Positions 20,628 to 30,497 of a stretch of 36,193 nt of DNA are shown piece after piece. Position numbers and translations under genes: made by a program. The stretch comes from Cylindrodendrum hubeiense (Eukaryota; Ascomycota; Sordariomycetes; Hypocreales; Nectriaceae). The stretch is from contig JAANBB010000409.1 of NCBI GenBank assembly GCA_014621425.1, positions 1-36,193 of the forward strand, given 5' to 3'. The notes below the pieces were generated by a model, which saw only the letters and a list, made by a program, of their open reading frames with translations, was not told where the DNA came from and ran no database searches. How positions within the stretch are numbered: the first letter of the stretch is position 1; each line of letters starts with the position of its first letter.

Positions 20628-20646
20628 CGGAAGCTCCTGACTTCCG
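20628..20646. promoter_or_regulatory. Inverted repeat CGGAAG-N7-CTTCCG upstream of the NmrA-like gene
   Basis: A perfect 6-7-6 palindrome with outward CGG/CCG triplets, the type of site bound by Zn2Cys6 dimers. It lies 209 bp before the NmrA-like start, on the shared upstream region with the Zn2Cys6 gene. Confidence 0.45.
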
Positions 20647-20680
20647 AGGGCCCGAAGATCCTCGGCTTCCGAGGGCCCGA
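20641..20680. repeat. 15-bp direct repeat in the NmrA/regulator intergenic region
   Basis: CTTCCGAGGGCCCGA occurs exactly at 20641-20655 and 20666-20680, a 25-bp step. The first copy overlaps the palindrome. It may be a regulatory repeat. Confidence 0.6.
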
Positions 20681-21822
20681 TGTTTCTAATTATGCGGAGT
20701 CCGTTTCCCCGCGTGCTCAGATAAGCTCTAGACTAGGCGTCGACTAGCCATGCACCACTGATATCTCGACCCAAGAAAATTTACTACTTTTTTCCATGTG
20801 ATGAGTTCGTGGTGTATGGGTCGAATAGGTGGAAGCGTGTGCTTGGTGAGGGGTTGATATTCGTTAAGAGATTTGAGTCGCGTTGAGAAGCGGCATCGGC
20901 GTGCTTTGAGCAGCCACTCGACCGGGGCAGGATGGCGAGGAGCATGATCTTCCAGGCAAGGAGAATGGCTCGAAATTGACTGTTTGATAGTCTTTTGTAT
21001 CCTCTTCACGAGATGGTGCGTGCCTGATGGTCGGTCTTTGGCAAGGCGGTTCCGTTAATGGATGAGTTGCGCCTGGGTACCATCCGAGTCATCGTGCGAG
21101 GTGTCCCGGTCAGCCCTGTTCGCCGAGTCGCAAAACATGGTAAGTCTATCACATATGACTGCACCTTGAATACTCATTCTGACCAGTGTGGCCAATTTCT
21201 TGTCAGCAAAAGCTTCTTCGATATGGTGAATCAATGCGGCTACAAGATCAGTTGCAGAACTCTCGGGTAACGCCCGGCTTGCTATCGGGAGGGTTGTCAA
21301 TGAATTGACGCCAATACGTCCTTTTGGCGAGTTGCACCTCGCAGTTGAACTCGGGAGGATAGAGTCTTCTAGTAGTAGGATATCTAGATGCGGCGACAGC
21401 GCACTCTTTGGGCCAAGAGGAAAGGTCGCAGGGGAAGCCCCTGTTATCCTTTGCCGTTATCTCAGTGTGGAGCTCTGCGCTCGAGCCTTTCCATCCCCCG
21501 CATTGAGCGGGGCGTTATGGGGCTCTTGATACACGGTACCTCTGAATCCGAGCGATTTAATTGGATCAGATCAAGAGCATCTTATCGAATGCGCCTTAGC
21601 GCCTTTAAAAAGACGCGGCCGGTTGTTATGTCATTCCACAAACCAAGAAGTGAGCCACGTGAGGAGGTTTGCCTCTGGCTAGCCGGCCCCTCTCTTATTT
21701 AATCGCATGTCGTTGCGCTCGCAACCGACCCTGGCCTTGGACAACCGAGCCGGGGTTTGTTCTCTTCCAAGACTGAGCCTGGCCCACATAATCTTTTAAT
21801 CCCGAGTCATTCTTACGTCTCT
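20681..21822. other. Upstream region of the Zn2Cys6 gene
   Basis: No recognised gene. Open frames on the minus strand (21055-21300) and a plus-strand frame at 21058 with a good-looking intron (GTAAGT at 21140 to CAG at 21186) compete over the same DNA; neither has a recognised domain. The segment contains the regulator's promoter. Confidence 0.4.
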
Positions 21823-24429
21823 ATGGCTGAGTCACAGGCAAATCGCCGTTGGCGACCCCATCATGTGCCCCGAGCGGTACGCAAAGCAATCCCATTCTCC
21901 CCGGCGCTTGCTGGATGGAAGAGGCTGATTAGTAGACATTTCAGTGCGACTCATGTTACTCTCGAAAGGTATGAAGCCCCGCCCCCCAGTGCTTCGACAT
22001 GAAGCCCGAAAAAGGTCGACTGGCTCAGTGCGCGGCAGGTCCGATGCGATCGAGGAAACCCGTGCAGCAATTGCACGGCAGCAGATGTCCAATGCCTTCG
22101 CCTGCGTCCAAAGCAGAGCAGCACCGATCGCCCTAATATTGAACCGTTAGGAAACCTCAGACGCCCAAGTGAAATTGAAGAAACACTAATCCTGCCCAGA
22201 GAGCTGGTACATGGACTTGTCGCTCGAATCAGTCACCTTGAACAATCGATCCAACATCCCTCAGTCTCAACCAACCCCGTGCCAGATGGAGATGCTGTAT
22301 CTCAGCAGACGACAGAAGCACCGAATTTGAAGCGCCGTGTGCAGAGGTTGAGCCCCGAAGATTCGCCCCCCCCCAGATGGAGAGCCTGGCCAGCGTCCCA
22401 GACAGAGATCTCGAACATCTCTGCTTCAAGCAGAAATCTTAGATGTTGCTATAGGTACGCCACCGCCCGAAACTGAACAGCCAGCTTACGACCCCGAGAA
22501 CGTTGCCGTCAGCCATTTGGATATGCAGAGATATCTACGCCCTAGATTGTACAGCGATTTGCCAGTCAACTCGATGCTACGCAGTATTCTTGATTCGGCC
22601 TTGTCCTTGGCCAAGAACTTTACGGCCTCTGACGATCAACCCGAAGACCCCGTTGAAGATGCAGCTGCTCTACTCCAAATGGATGTAGCGTCTTTGTGTC
22701 CGCCGATGGATCTTTTGTATTTCATGATCCAAGGTGAGCTTTTCGGCTTCTTGGTCATTTGTGCAGAGAGTTGATGCCGTTTGTAGTGGCATATAGATCG
22801 CCCATAACAGCCTCATTTTTCGACATCCATAGTTGCTCCTCTCCGGACCAGCTGCAAGACATGGCCAAACAACTCTTCGAAGGGACTGTCGAGGGCGAGT
22901 CGAAAATCCATTGCATCATCTGCGTCAACTACTTCGTCTACCTTTCGTTAACAACCGCCATGTCAGAGCAGAGTGGCGGGGGCACGACAGCCTACGTGGA
23001 GGCATCTAGAAAGAAATACCTTGATGTCATAACAGCGAGTTTGAGTGTGATGGATATGCGCGTAAGGCCGGATCCGATGCTCCTTCAGGCACTGTTGACT
23101 GGGGTGAGTGAGAAGCAGTTTGCGAGCATTCAATCTCTAACTTTTCCAGGCAATGCTTATGCAACAGATCGGCAGTGTGAGAAGATGCTGGGAGTTAAAG
23201 TCGGTTGCCTGCGGTGTCTGTGCTGCGTTGAGCAGACGCTTAGAAGCCAGTCCGCCAAGCTGGCAAAACAGTCGTCTTCAGACTCAGCTCAACTTTCTCA
23301 AATGCCGGATTTTCAACGTTTCCCTGACCGCGATAAACAACCAACCCTCTTCACCGGTGGAGTTTGAGGCCGATTCGACTTTCTTGACACCCGATTCACC
23401 GTCGCATGCAATACTTCTGATCCTGCTCGAATTTGCCAAAGTCCAAGAAGCGTTTATCCGAGAAATACGAAATCCTCCTACCCCAGGACATCCCAGGCAG
23501 CTCAGGACTGATATAATCCGAGCTTTAAAACCAAGGATGATGCAAATCAGGAAGAAAATGGAAGCAGTGAGTAGACACAAAAGGTATCTGGCTTGATACC
23601 GCCCTACAGACTAACAGCCTATAGCTTCGCAAAGGAGCAACTCCAGTCAGCGATGATTTTCTAGTTGTGAACTGGATGGTCTTGGAGCACATTTTTCATT
23701 CGTTGATGACCTCTATTACGAAGCTAAGCGGGGCCCATGAGGGCTCTGAGCCGTTTCTTGAATGTCTTGTCCATGCACGAAGGGCGCTGTCCAGCCTGAA
23801 GGTCATAATCGATCGCGTCTCGAGGCCATCGTCTGATGCACAGAAGTGCACTATAGCGCTCTCTTGGTACAAACCTACCCTCTTCGTCCCGGGCCATAGC
23901 CTGACTTTACAATAGGATTTTATCTCTGTATTCATTGCGACCACTATACGTTGCATTCAGCAACGTCATTACAAAGTCGGATACTCTGGACCTGAAGCTG
24001 ATCCAAGACGTTGCAGCTGCTTTGAGAAAACTAGCATTGAAGGAACGTTTCGCCTCAGGTGTTAGCCAGTTGTTTGACTCGTTTCTAGGTCTTTACGACC
24101 AATTTGCAGTCACAGTCATCTATGCGGAGGAAGATTTCTACTCCGAAACGGCAGAAGTCCAGAAAGGCATGGGGACGTCCGCAGATGCGGTGAATTCTGG
24201 TCAAACCGCCAGCGTGGCGGGCTTGGAGACTGCGCACGGCGATGGGAATAGCGTAGTCACTGCCCAAGGCGGAGAATTCGACCCATTGACTCTACGAGCC
24301 AATAACCTAGATTTGCCAGCTTTTGACCCTGACTTGTTCGATCAGGATGCTGCATTAGAATTGTCCTTCTTCGATCCAATACTGGATCTTCTGGACGTTG
24401 ATTCACTCCCTGCAGGATTATTTTCTTGA
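21823..24429 (+). CDS. Zn2Cys6 transcription factor, 7 exons, one apparent frameshift
   Basis: Predicted nuclear regulator of about 762 residues, a likely cluster-specific activator. Exons: 21823-21876, 21936-21968, 22039-22733, 22769-23103, 23150-23566, 23625-23866, 23916-24429. The zinc cluster appears only after splicing the first two introns: C22-x2-C25-x6-C32-x5-C38-x2-C41-x6-C48, including CDSCYSRK joined to VRCDRGNPCSNC. A middle region such as EGESKIHCIICVNYFVYLSL fits fungal transcription-factor homology regions. The C terminus is acidic and hydrophobic (LDLPAFDPDLFDQDAALELS), typical of an activation domain. The C9 run at 22366-22374 puts the DNA-binding part and the rest out of frame by one; eight C would join them. 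Intron 3 as drawn is only 35 nt, so that boundary is doubtful. The gene is divergent from the NmrA-like gene and convergent with the MDR gene. Confidence 0.85.
22366..22374. other. C9 homopolymer at the regulator frame break
   Basis: Nine C follow GATTCG inside exon 3. Upstream of it the frame carries the zinc cluster and an open linker. Downstream the only frame leading into the conserved middle region (PPPETEQPAYDPENV onward) is offset by one base. Confidence 0.75.
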
Positions 24430-24642
24430 AAGGGCTTAGCCTTGGCTCTCTTCATGTCTGTATAACAGAGGACTGCGTATGACAGAAGCATAGCATAGCA
24501 TAGGATAGTCGTTACTAAGCTGAACCAACATGATCCGAATCTCTGAGGCCGACACACGCATGAGAACAAGTCGAAAATGTGATCGGTGGGACAACATCCA
24601 GCTTTCGGCCTGGCACTTGATCAACCTTGCGCCCACCACCCC

Positions 24643-25818
24643 TCACTCACTTGAGATTTGCAGCAAAGCCTTGCCAACATTTTCGCCCTTGAACAAGCTA
24701 ATAAGTCCTTCAGCTCCATTGTCGATACCCTTGGTTACTGCCAGCAACGGCTTAATCGAGCCATCGTGAATCAATTTTGATACCGTCTGCATGTATTTCT
24801 CAGCGTACCGATCTCCGAGACCGTCATGGTTGATGGAGAGCCCTCTCCAAACCAATCGTTTCCCTATAAGCAAGCCGGTGTTTCGAATACCATACCGTTG
24901 ATCCACCGGAACGTGATACTGAGATGCATAGCCACATGATACTTCACAACGAGGAGGATAGTTAGAGAAAGGACGGTTAACACTCTGGCAGAAACTCTTA
25001 CCGATTCGGCCCAGCTCCTTCATGCATTCGATGGCCGCCTCTAATTGCACACCGCCCGCGTTATCATAAAACACTAGATTAAAATGGGATCAGTAGTGGC
25101 TCCAAAGGTTCCGGGCACTCAGGTGATGGCTGCACATACCGTCCAATCCCTCGGGAGCGAGCTTCCTAAGTTCTTCCAAAACGTCCACCTTTTTGTAATT
25201 GAACGCCCTGTCGAACTGCAGCTGCTCGCGAAGAATTTTGACCTTTTCGTCGGAACCAGCGCTGCCAATGACCTTCATACCTTCAATCTTTGCCAGCTGT
25301 CCCACAACCTGGCCCACGGCTCCTGAAGCTGACGTGATGAAGATTGTGTCGCCTTTCTTGGGCTGAGCAGCCTCATAGAAGAAGGTAAAAGCAGTCTTCC
25401 CTGGTATGCCTAGGGGACCGAGGAAGAACTTTAGATCCAAGGACCACGGGTTTTGCACCGGTCGAAAACCTCTCGCTGCGCTCACGTCGACATGGATGAA
25501 TTCCTGGATCGGGCCCCGGCCAATCAGAATACTGTTCACCTGGAAACCCTTATCTGGGGACGCTGAGAGCACTTTGACAATGACGGTGCTGACGATGGGC
25601 GATCCTAATGCAAACGGAGGAAACTCGGTGGGCCTCGAGATGGTCATTCGATGACGTAGATATGGATCAAACGAGGCGTATAGAACTGTCGCCGTGAACC
25701 CTCCAGCTGTGGGGACAGAGTCTGCGTCGAATTCATTGTGTAGAACCTTGATGTCTTGACCCGCGACGGGCATCCCTTGGGGTTCTTTGCAAAAAGTGAG
25801 GGCCCGATTGAGCACCAT
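24643..25818 (-). CDS. MDR-family NADP-dependent ene/ketone reductase (alkenal double-bond reductase-like)
   Basis: Predicted 349-residue zinc-independent medium-chain dehydrogenase of the leukotriene-B4 dehydrogenase/alkenal reductase group; it would reduce an activated C=C bond with NADPH. Three exons, 25818-25140, 25073-25002 and 24941-24643, keep phase exactly. The N terminus reads MVLNRALTF, and the catalytic-domain block is LYASFDPYLRHRM. The nucleotide-binding domain has FITSASGAVGQVVGQLAKIEG, and after intron 1 VFYDNAGG, the usual Y-D-N-x-G signature. GRIGVSCGYASQY and GKRLVWRG follow, typical of the family's late region. The structural zinc cysteines of alcohol dehydrogenases are absent. 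It points away from the P450 start and shares its 3' side with the regulator gene. It could act on a quinone or enone intermediate, but that is inference. Confidence 0.88.
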
Positions 25819-26067
25819 GGTAAACACTTGTCCTTCGCCTCATTGATGTTGTCTTAAACGGCCGCTTGATGAGATGCCCAAGTCAGTTCACCACCCCACG
25901 ATGAATGAGCTCAGTCAAACAAGTCGCCTGTTTCGTGAGAAGCATACTGTGAAGACGCACAAGAAAATAAAATGGTGTGTTTGAAAGACTTAAGCCTGCC
26001 AGGTTTCCACACGACCCCATTAAAGCCTCATCATGGCCCACCGGATCTAGAAGGAGAACCGGACCGA

Positions 26068-26107
26068 AGTGATCGGGCCCGGCGGCCCCGACGGCCCCGG
26101 CGGTCCT
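26068..26107. promoter_or_regulatory. CGG/GGCC-rich block upstream of the MDR gene
   Basis: GGGCCCGGCGGCCCCGACGG followed by CCCCGGCGGTCC gives many CGG and CCG triplets in close order, about 250-290 bp before the MDR start. Zn2Cys6 proteins recognise pairs of such triplets. No exact site is claimed. Confidence 0.3.
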
Positions 26108-26580
26108 GGCTCGGAGAAACACAACTCTTCTCGTTGAAGAATGGGCTAGGAAGAAGCAAGAGGGCCTGCTGCTTATGAAATAAATCCCGAAGAACCGGGT
26201 TTACTGTGGAGACTTTATACCGAAAATCCTCGGTTCCCTTTTTCGAATAGACCTGAGGGTAGAAGGTACCGCGGTCTAAAGACAGACAGTTTGTAAGATG
26301 GACGGTTACGGGTTTGTCAGATGCCACATGCACAGAGTGAAAGAGCCAACTGTGTATGGTAACTTATGTGCCGGTGGCAGAGAACCGAGATAGCAGCTAA
26401 ATTATGATGACGATTGTTTGCTTTGATGCATTCCGGTACCTTGCCAGCAATCCTGCCGCACAACAAACTACGCAAACACACCATCATCCGACACCAACAG
26501 ATTTCCAAGACATATCTAACATGTTCACGAACCGGACTTGTCGACTAATCCTCAGGCGTATGTGAAATGTGGGTTCTACA

Positions 26581-26610
26581 TGTGACTAAATGTGACTAAA
26601 TGTGACTAAA
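26581..26610. repeat. Three exact copies of TGTGACTAAA
   Basis: Perfect 10-bp tandem triplicate between the MDR promoter and the 3' end of the P450 gene. Confidence 0.95.
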
Positions 26611-26787
26611 TAGCTACTACAAGTGCCTCAAGTCGATCGACAAGGGTGAATGAAACACTGGCGCCTTATCACTGCTTGCAAGTAGCATCGTGCGTACCTA
26701 ACTACATCCTCCCATCAAAACCAAACAAGATGGTCAGGCCCGAGGCACTAGAATGGCATTTGCTAAGAATATCCACTTTGAAGCTTC

Positions 26788-28645
26788 TTACACTGCGGTC
26801 TTGGTCTGTGCAGGAGAGACAAGTACGTTCTGGCGCTCCTGTACCCGAACCCACATGTCAAAATGACGGAAGGTCATGTTGTTCAACCTCCTGCACGGTT
26901 CGTAGGGGTTCATGATTTGCAAGTCAAAGTTGCGGAAGACCTGTGCATGTTTGGTCAGTCATATTTGCTTAGCCATCTCTCCACCAACCCACGAAACTTG
27001 GAGAGTATTGCATTGTTCATCTGACTTACCTCAAAAATGCATTTGTGAATTTCCATCAACGAGAGGTGTCTGCCCAGACACTGCCAGCGACCGGCCCCGA
27101 AGACGAGGTTGACGGTGCTACGCATGTGAGACGCCGTAGCAGGATCCGCCTCAGTGAAGCGATCGGGACGGAAGAAGTAGGCGTCGTCGCCAAATACCTC
27201 CTGGTTCCGCATCACCTCCCACGTGTTGTGGCCGATCCTGGTTCCGCCCGGAACGAAGCGGCCATCCGAGGTGGTGAAGCCTTCGGGAGGGACCGTCTTC
27301 ATCAGCTCGCCGGTAAAGGGCGGATGCATGCGAAGTCCCTCGTAGATGCTTGCTACCAAGTAAGGCAGCTCCTTGGCCTCTTCGAAGGTGATGGGGTTAG
27401 TTGTGACCTTGCCAGTTGCGACACTGTCGTCGATCTCCTTTTGCAGCTTCCGACAGGCATCGGGCGAGGAAATGACATGGAAGATGATGGAGCGGATGGA
27501 GGTAGCTGTTGTCTCGGTTCCCGCCGTCAACAGGACCGGCACCTGCATCTCGCACCTGCGCTGCGAATGGCCCTTGTTGATGAAGCTTTGCTAGACGACT
27601 ATCAGTACAACCACGCGTTAAGAATAGAGCACATGTCGAGACACAAACTTACCATCATATCGCCATATTTTTCCTTGTCACCTGTTTCCTCCAACTCCTT
27701 GAACCGGCTTCCAACGATTTCCTTGGCAAGACTGGAATCAGTTAGTCAAGGCCCGTTTCTGGGGAGAATTGGGGATGGCACGCACTGGTTGTACTGGGCC
27801 ATTCCTGAGACCAGGCGACGCGCCAACGTTGCGCGGAAGAGAGAGAAGCTGAGGCAGTATTGCAACAGCGGCGAGTTGGCAGTGATTCGAGACCATCGGC
27901 CGGTCCTATCCGGGATGCCCAGTACGCCCTTGACGTCGGCCTCGGCCTCGAGATACCCAAAGGGCTTGCCAAAGCAGATCTTGGTCATGCTGTCGACGGT
28001 AAAGTACTGCGACATTTTGGCCAAATCGAGCGGACGCACTGGTCCGTCCCTTGTAGCATAGCGTTCCCGCAGAATCTTGACGAGCCAGTTGAGCGCCCAG
28101 TTGATGTCGTCCTCAACAGAGCGGTTGTCGCGGCCACTGTAGCCAACCAGCAGCTGACTGCGCCATTTATCATGAATCTCGGTGCTCGTGACATTCAGAA
28201 CCGTGTCCTCGACAGGATCCACTCGAGCGAAGTTGTACCATTTGGATCGCGCAAATGACCCCTTGGTGGATCCCATCTTCTTGATCAACTCTGGATCCGA
28301 AGTGAGAAGTTCGTTGGGTCCAATACGGGCGATGCTTCCGTACTTCTGGTTCGTTCTCATGTGAACTTTCCACACATGAGGAATGAGCGACACGAATGAG
28401 ATGTAGAGGTATGTGAAGCCGGCAATGGGGGGGCCATGGAAGTGACGCAGCCGCCACCAAGACGTGACGGACCAGAAAATGCTGTATAGTGTGAGAGCGC
28501 TCACGATGGTGACGAAAGCCGTCCAAGCCGCATGTTTTAGCGGTAGGCCCTCGAGCAGCTGCAAAGCTCGGGGGAGGTCTCGCTCAGACACGGCTGAGAC
28601 GAGAGAGTCAATGAAGACCCTTTCACTTGGCTGAAGGGATGGCAT
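26788..28645 (-). CDS. Cytochrome P450 monooxygenase, 4 exons
   Basis: Predicted 550-residue microsomal P450 that would hydroxylate or otherwise oxidise a small molecule at the ER membrane. Exons: 28645-27786, 27731-27653, 27590-27030 and 26940-26788, all in phase. An N-terminal membrane segment (FVTIVSALTLYSIFWSV) precedes a Pro-rich hinge (HFHGPPIAGF). Diagnostic motifs are all present: I-helix AGTETT at about residues 336-341, ExxR as EGLR at 397-400, PERF-like RPDRF at about 454-458, and the haem loop FGAGRWQCLG with Cys at about 484. The overall style resembles pisatin-demethylase-like and related fungal families; the CYP number cannot be given. It is divergent from the SnoaL-like gene, with which it may share a promoter. 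A 338-codon plus-strand frame across it is a shadow. Confidence 0.93.
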
Positions 28646-29501
28646 GATGTCTCCTGACTTTGGCGGGAAACGCTTTCTGAACTGGATGGTTCAATTACAA
28701 TGTTATGGAATCAGGCGTAAGTCGTGCTACAGTGCAGGGTATGACGGTTGAATTAGCACGACGACGCTTGCACAAGGTGTATTTAACCCTCCTCTCCACT
28801 ATCTCTGCCAAATAGAGAATGGAGGGGTTCTAATCGCCTTCCCTCTCGCTCTGGTTGGTCAGGTCTGATTCGCGGACATGTGCCCCGAAGACCCGTTGGC
28901 TGTGAGATTGTAGTCTGGGAACGCCTCGAATACCGAAGGCGGGGTACACGTCCCGCGGAGCCGAGAAACCGAAGCCCTCCGAGAAAGAGAGTTTTCACGC
29001 GTGATAACCTACCCAATTGTGTTCTTTATCTATTGCACTTTGCACTAACTATAATGATTGGTCCTGCAGCCATGCCGAGAAGTCTCCCTCTTCTGTCGTA
29101 GATAATGCACGATTCGAGCGGAGTTGATGTCGATGTGGGTCGTGATAGCAGCCGTATGCGCCTCCGGCCTGTGCGTCCTGCACCCCGCCTGCGTAATGAC
29201 TGCGGAACACCATGTGGAGACTGATTGAGTGAGCTACCCAGCCCAGATCCTCTCTGGCTATGTCAGGCTTAGTTGGGTAGAGCATGCCCCCACAAGGGTT
29301 TCCGCGACCAGGTGAGGAGACGTCAAGGTTCCGTTGGCGAACCTCGGATTCCGGAGCCATACAGCCCCGAGAGATCTGGTCAATCTGCTACAAAAATTCG
29401 CCAGGTTTACTTACTGGTTCTTGAATCTGCTGGGATAGATATCGCCGCAGCTTTAACCCTGGTCCCTGTGTATCAATCAGCTTCTTTTCCCGCCGTTCAA
29501 C
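28646..29501. promoter_or_regulatory. Divergent promoter region of the P450 and SnoaL-like genes
   Basis: About 850 bp between two divergent starts, without a gene. The leader of the P450 contains CTCCTGACTT at 28651-28660, a word also found in the palindrome upstream of the NmrA-like gene (20634-20643). A possible TATA-like GTATTTAA lies near 28780. Confidence 0.4.
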
Positions 29502-29939
29502 ATGGCAGCCGAATCCGCATTCGACCCCCACGAGAATCTTGACGCCTTCCACGACGCCATCTCCAAGCTCAGCAAAGATGCAACCGAGGCCGACCTCGAC
29601 GCGGTCGTCAAGTTCTTCGCACCGACAGGCACTTGGTACCTCGGCGGTATGAATGCGCCGCCTGTGACAGAGAGGGCGAGTGCCAAGGAAGGATTCCGCA
29701 GGCTCATCAAATACTGGCACCTCGCGGAGCGGGTGGTGACGACAAAAGCTGTGGCCAATGGTGGCAAGACAGCTATTGCGGAAATGGACAACAGACTTGA
29801 GATTCTCGGCGAGTCTTTGCAGTTCCCGGAGATCGAGGTTGCCGACTTTGACATCGCGTCTGGCTTGATAGTCAGCTTCCGACTCTACGCAGACAACAAA
29901 CCAATCCAAGAGATCCTGAAGAAACGGGGTTACCGCTAG
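29502..29939 (+). CDS. SnoaL/NTF2-like small protein
   Basis: Predicted 145-residue protein with the size and pattern of the NTF2-like/SnoaL fold. The pattern is an N-terminal helix region (ENLDAFHDAISKLSKDATEA), FFAPTGTWYLGG, a helix (AKEGFRRLIKYW), then alternating strands (TAIAEMDNRLEI, LIVSFRLYADNKPI). Members of the fold act as polyketide cyclases, dehydratases, isomerases or ligand binders, and small ones are common in fungal aromatic polyketide clusters. Catalytic residues cannot be assigned without a structure. The gene has no intron and starts 856 bp from the divergent P450, so co-regulation is plausible. Confidence 0.75.
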   Translation: MAAESAFDPHENLDAFHDAISKLSKDATEADLDAVVKFFAPTGTWYLGGMNAPPVTERASAKEGFRRLIKYWHLAERVVTTKAVANGGKTAIAEMDNRLEILGESLQFPEIEVADFDIASGLIVSFRLYADNKPIQEILKKRGYR

Positions 29940-30497
29940 GGTTTGGGGCATGCCTGGGACCACACAACTCGAAAATACTGTTGGGGTTCGCCAATATGGC
30001 AGGTTGATCGGAAGGGACAGCTGGGAAATGTCAGCAAGATTCATATGGCAGATGGCCAGCCCAGCTATACACATACTCTTTCTTTACCTTGACGTCTTTA
30101 TCTTGACGAACCAAACGACCAAAGTGTTTGAATCTTTCACTTTTCCAATCTCTCGCCGCCCCTAGAGAACCTTTTTTTCTTTTTCTTTTTTACCTCCTGG
30201 GTCTTAAGGGTTTTGGTGAAGATGTCTGGACTGAGCATATCAGTTGGTCAGGTAGCTGGCCACCCACCCACCCGTAGGTCTGGTTCACTCCTGGTGATGC
30301 CGCATTTTGAAATGAGAAGACATGGTTCAGGGTCAGGAGCCTTGAGGATTCTGTATAATCTCATAAATAAGCTATGTTTCTGTTCCCTGAATTTCTTCTT
30401 CAATCGCCAATCCAACACTCTTTCCCGCTGTTGAAGCAGGGCTTCCACATATTCTGCGCTGATCCTTGCTTGCCAACTCGGTTTATATAATCTTGGG
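29940..30497. other. Spacer between convergent SnoaL-like and permease genes
   Basis: Shared 3' flank. A TC-rich run (CTTTTTTTCTTTTTCTTTTT) sits at about 30171-30190. No gene is seen. Confidence 0.45.

Larger units (their letters stand above)
25819..26787. other. Upstream region of the MDR gene
   Basis: About 970 bp without a recognised gene, holding the MDR promoter and the P450 3' end. Two features stand out: a run of CGG/GGCC words at about 26068-26107 and an exact 10-bp triplicate at 26581-26610. Confidence 0.45.

Noticed and set aside
21058..21305. Small plus-strand gene with a good-looking intron, or an 81-codon minus-strand frame
   Set aside because: Both share the same DNA and neither has a recognised domain; splice consensus alone is not enough.
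27045..28061. Long plus-strand open frame of 338 codons
   Set aside because: It lies antisense across the P450, whose motifs, introns and codon pattern are clear; the frame has no domain character.
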